Shown here: positions 5,381 to 7,294 of the stretch, one piece after another
Layout of the letters: every line of letters starts with the position of its first letter
How positions within the stretch are numbered: the first letter of the stretch is position 1
NCBI GenBank assembly: GCA_934408795.1
Contig: CAKRVQ010000051.1
Location: 1 to 7,294, forward strand
Direction of reading: 5' to 3'
From: an uncultured Eubacteriales bacterium
GTDB taxonomy: Bacteria; Bacillota; Clostridia; Oscillospirales; Acutalibacteraceae
DNA length: 7,294 nucleotides
Made by a program: the position numbers and the translations under genes
The notes under the pieces: model-generated
Database searches by the model: none
What the model was told of the DNA's origin: nothing
The model's input: the letters and a program-made list of their open reading frames with translations, nothing else

Positions 5381-6240
5381 GTATCACAATTTCCGTACGC
5401 AACCTATCGTATACATATACGGAAAATGCAATGTCGCGTCAGGCGGCACTTAACGATGTTTCGTTTGATATAAAGAAGGGCGAGATCGTCGGCATAGTCG
5501 GTCATACCGGCTCGGGCAAGTCAACGCTTGTTCAGCACCTGAACGGACTTATACGCTGCGATAAGGGTCACATCTTCGTAAACGGGACGGACATATGGGA
5601 GAACCCCAAAAAGATCTCGGAATTCAGATATAAGGTCGGATTGGTATTTCAGTATCCCGAATATCAGCTTTTTGAAGAGACGGCTTATAAGGATATTGCT
5701 TACGGCCCCAAAAATATGGGACTTTCCGATTCCGAAACAGATTCAAGGGTGCGCCTCGCCGCCGATTTCGTCGGCATAAAGCCCGATCAGCTTGCCTGTT
5801 CGCCTTTCGATTTCTCGGGCGGACAGAAAAGAAGGATAGCTATTGCCGGCGTGATAGCCATGCAGCCCGAGGTCCTCGTGCTCGATGAACCTTCGGCAGG
5901 CCTTGATCCGGGCGGGAGAAAACGGGTCTTTGAATTGATCTCCTCATACCGTGCACGCACCGGTGCGACGGTTATTGTCGTTTCACATAATATGGACGAT
6001 ATTGCCGCTTATGCCGACAGGGTTCTGGTTCTCAATAACGGCAGGGTCGAGGCGTTCGACACACCCGAAAATGTTTTTTCGGACGCGGCGGCGATAAGCG
6101 CCTGCTCACTCGATCTTCCCGCTGCGGCGCGCATTGCCGAAAGACTGAGAAAAAACGGGATAGACATACCTAAAGGCACCCTCACGGTTGAGCAGCTTAA
6201 AAACGCGTTGCTGCCTCTTTTGAAAGGCGGTGCGGTGTAA
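5377..6240 (+). CDS. ecfA2: Energy-coupling factor transporter ATPase EcfA2
   Basis: This second ATPase of the ECF module would form a heterodimer with EcfA1 beneath EcfT. The 287-residue product has Walker A GHTGSGKST (42-50), Q92 in FQYPEYQLFEET (the QLFEET sequence is an EcfA2 hallmark), the signature FSGGQKRR (146-153), Walker B VLVLDEPSAGLDP with D170/E171 and the switch histidine H204 in VVSHNMDD. The signature starts with Phe where Leu is usual, a mild change that should not abolish function. The C-terminal end (ARIAERLRKNGIDIP) parallels that of EcfA1. The start is supported by AAAGGAAG a few bases upstream and by the 4-bp overlap with ecfA1. Its TAA is followed by one base and then the ecfT ATG. 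Confidence 0.95.
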   Translation: MSITISVRNLSYTYTENAMSRQAALNDVSFDIKKGEIVGIVGHTGSGKSTLVQHLNGLIRCDKGHIFVNGTDIWENPKKISEFRYKVGLVFQYPEYQLFEETAYKDIAYGPKNMGLSDSETDSRVRLAADFVGIKPDQLACSPFDFSGGQKRRIAIAGVIAMQPEVLVLDEPSAGLDPGGRKRVFELISSYRARTGATVIVVSHNMDDIAAYADRVLVLNNGRVEAFDTPENVFSDAAAISACSLDLPAAARIAERLRKNGIDIPKGTLTVEQLKNALLPLLKGGAV

Positions 6241-6241
6241 T

Positions 6242-7048
6242 ATGAATAAGATCTCATTCGGAAAATTCATTCCCACCGATTCTTTTCTGCATAAGACGGA
6301 CCCGCGTACAAAGTTGACTATGCTGATAGCCTCAATAGTATTTGTCTTTCTTTGCAAGAACTATATATCCCTTCTTCTGATGACAGTGTTCACCGCGGCA
6401 CTTGTCGTTATCTCCAAGGTCAGGGTGCGGATGTATCTTTCAAATATGAAACCGATACTCCCGATAGTCATAATAACCTCGGTGCTGAGCGCGGTTTATG
6501 TGCGCACCGGCACCGTGCTGCTGAGTTTTTGGAAAATATCCGTCTATTCGGATGCGGTCGACCGTATCGTGTTTATGGTCATAAGGATAACCCTGCTTGT
6601 TATGCTCAGTGCGGTGCTCAGCTATACGACTTCACCTACATCGCTTACCGCCGCTCTTGAATCACTGTTGTCTCCTTTGAGGTTTATAGGTCTTAAAAAC
6701 GCAGTGCATACCATGGCGATGACAATGACGATAGCACTGAGATTTATTCCCACTCTGATAGACGAGACGGAAAAAATAATGAACGCGCAAAAAGCAAGAG
6801 GTGCGGATTTTGAAAGCGGCGGCCTTATAAAACGGATAAAGGCGCTGCTGCCGATCCTCGTACCTTTGCTCATATCGTCGGTCAGAAGAGCCGAGGAGCT
6901 TGCCGATGCGATGGAATGCCGTTGCTATAACGGTGCCGAGGGCCGCACAAGGTACAGTAAACTCCGTTTGGGGATGCGGGATGCAGTGTCGTTCGCGGTG
7001 TGCGCCGCGGTGTTCTCGGGCGTTATACTTATAAATGTATTTCTGTAA
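6242..7048 (+). CDS. ecfT: Energy-coupling factor transporter transmembrane protein EcfT
   Basis: EcfT is the membrane scaffold linking the EcfA ATPases to interchangeable substrate-binding S components. The 268-residue product begins MNKISFGKFIPTDSFLHKTDPRTK, a typical EcfT opening in which the DPR-TK turn precedes the first helix. Hydrophobic segments are seen at about 25-58, 71-90, 108-128, 200-215 and 248-267. The two cytoplasmic coupling-helix motifs are present: KARGADF (184-190), and AMECRCYNG (223-231), a cysteine-containing form of the second motif. The sequence GAEGRTRY follows, as usual in Firmicutes. I chose ATG 6242 over the in-frame GTG at 6230 because the GTG overlaps ecfA2 and has only two bases to the nearest AAAGG. 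No S-component gene lies nearby, so this is probably a shared (group II) ECF module. Confidence 0.93.
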   Translation: MNKISFGKFIPTDSFLHKTDPRTKLTMLIASIVFVFLCKNYISLLLMTVFTAALVVISKVRVRMYLSNMKPILPIVIITSVLSAVYVRTGTVLLSFWKISVYSDAVDRIVFMVIRITLLVMLSAVLSYTTSPTSLTAALESLLSPLRFIGLKNAVHTMAMTMTIALRFIPTLIDETEKIMNAQKARGADFESGGLIKRIKALLPILVPLLISSVRRAEELADAMECRCYNGAEGRTRYSKLRLGMRDAVSFAVCAAVFSGVILINVFL

Positions 7049-7093
7049 GAAGACTTACCGATATATTCCGCAAGGAAACCGGATAAACGATCG

Positions 7094-7100
7094 AAAGGAG
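7094..7100 (+). promoter_or_regulatory. Ribosome binding site of truA
   Basis: AAAGGAG lies 11 bases before ATG 7112 and supports that start over the later in-frame ATG at 7148. The 63-bp gap after ecfT contains only a small TTCC-GCAA-GGAA hairpin (7066-7077, GNRA-type loop) and no terminator, so truA is probably cotranscribed with ecfT. Confidence 0.7.
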
Positions 7101-7111
7101 CCGCAGCCGCA

Positions 7112-7294
7112 ATGGGTGACACAGAGCAGAAAAATGTCAGGCGATATATGCTGACCGTTTCTTTCGACGGCACCGATTTTTGCGGCTGGCAGGTTCAGGC
7201 AAACCGTGTATCCGTGCAGCGGCTCCTGCTCGATTCCCTTGATTCGGTATCGGTGAAAACGACCGACGGTGTACACGGATGCAGCCGTACCGAT
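7112..7294 (+). CDS. truA: tRNA pseudouridine(38-40) synthase TruA, N-terminal fragment cut by window edge
   Basis: TruA isomerises uridines 38-40 in the tRNA anticodon arm to pseudouridine. The 61 visible codons hold the family's N-terminal signature: YMLTVSFDGTDFCGWQVQ (12-29), then VSVQRLLLDSL (33-43), then GCSRTD (56-61). D61, the last codon of the window, is the catalytic aspartate of the G-x-x-RTD-AGVHA motif. The full protein is usually about 240-270 residues, so about three quarters is missing on the right. The ecfT-truA order is the classic Firmicute arrangement and supports the assignment. Confidence 0.92.
   Translation, partial: MGDTEQKNVRRYMLTVSFDGTDFCGWQVQANRVSVQRLLLDSLDSVSVKTTDGVHGCSRTD

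Noticed and set aside
6230..6241. GTG start extending EcfT by four residues
   Set aside because: It has only two bases after AAAGG and overlaps ecfA2; ATG 6242 gives the typical EcfT N-terminus.

Overview
The window looks like ordinary chromosomal core sequence from a low- to mid-GC Firmicute, most likely a member of class Clostridia. This is inferred from the gene set (an EcfA1-EcfA2-EcfT-TruA cluster, RuvCAB as one tight operon, a PotA-type transporter), strong AGGAG-type ribosome binding sites, frequent ATA/AGA/AGG codons and roughly balanced base composition by eye. No insertion sequence, prophage, CRISPR array, tRNA or rRNA is visible. I did not find an undescribed multi-gene system. The least explained part is the divergent intergenic region at about 896-1288.

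Layout. (1) Positions 1-895, minus strand: the N-terminal 298 residues of a PotA-like spermidine/putrescine ABC transporter ATPase, cut by the left edge. (2) 896-1288: a 393-bp divergent control region. It has a convincing promoter towards potA (1073-1101), a leader of about 170 nt with an 11-bp inverted repeat that would pair with the potA Shine-Dalgarno sequence, a possible 33-codon leader ORF whose stop abuts the potA start, several palindromes, and a convincing promoter towards ruvC (1232-1260). (3) 1289-3435, plus strand: ruvC-ruvA-ruvB, the Holliday junction resolvase and branch-migration motor. The genes overlap by 4 bp and then abut directly. (4) 3436-3641: a 206-bp gap with no clear terminator or gene. 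(5) 3642-7048: a class I SAM-dependent methyltransferase of the RlmI/COG1092 type, translationally coupled to ecfA1, ecfA2 and ecfT. The last three form the shared energizing module of energy-coupling-factor vitamin/metal transporters. (6) 7112-7294: the first 61 codons of truA (tRNA pseudouridine synthase), cut by the right edge exactly at the catalytic aspartate.

How the genes work together. RuvC, RuvA and RuvB act as one complex on recombination intermediates. EcfA1, EcfA2 and EcfT assemble in the membrane and would pair with substrate-binding S components encoded elsewhere, since none is present here. The methyltransferase and TruA are probably RNA-modification enzymes placed on either side of the ECF module. 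PotA would power a polyamine permease whose membrane and binding-protein genes should lie left of the window.
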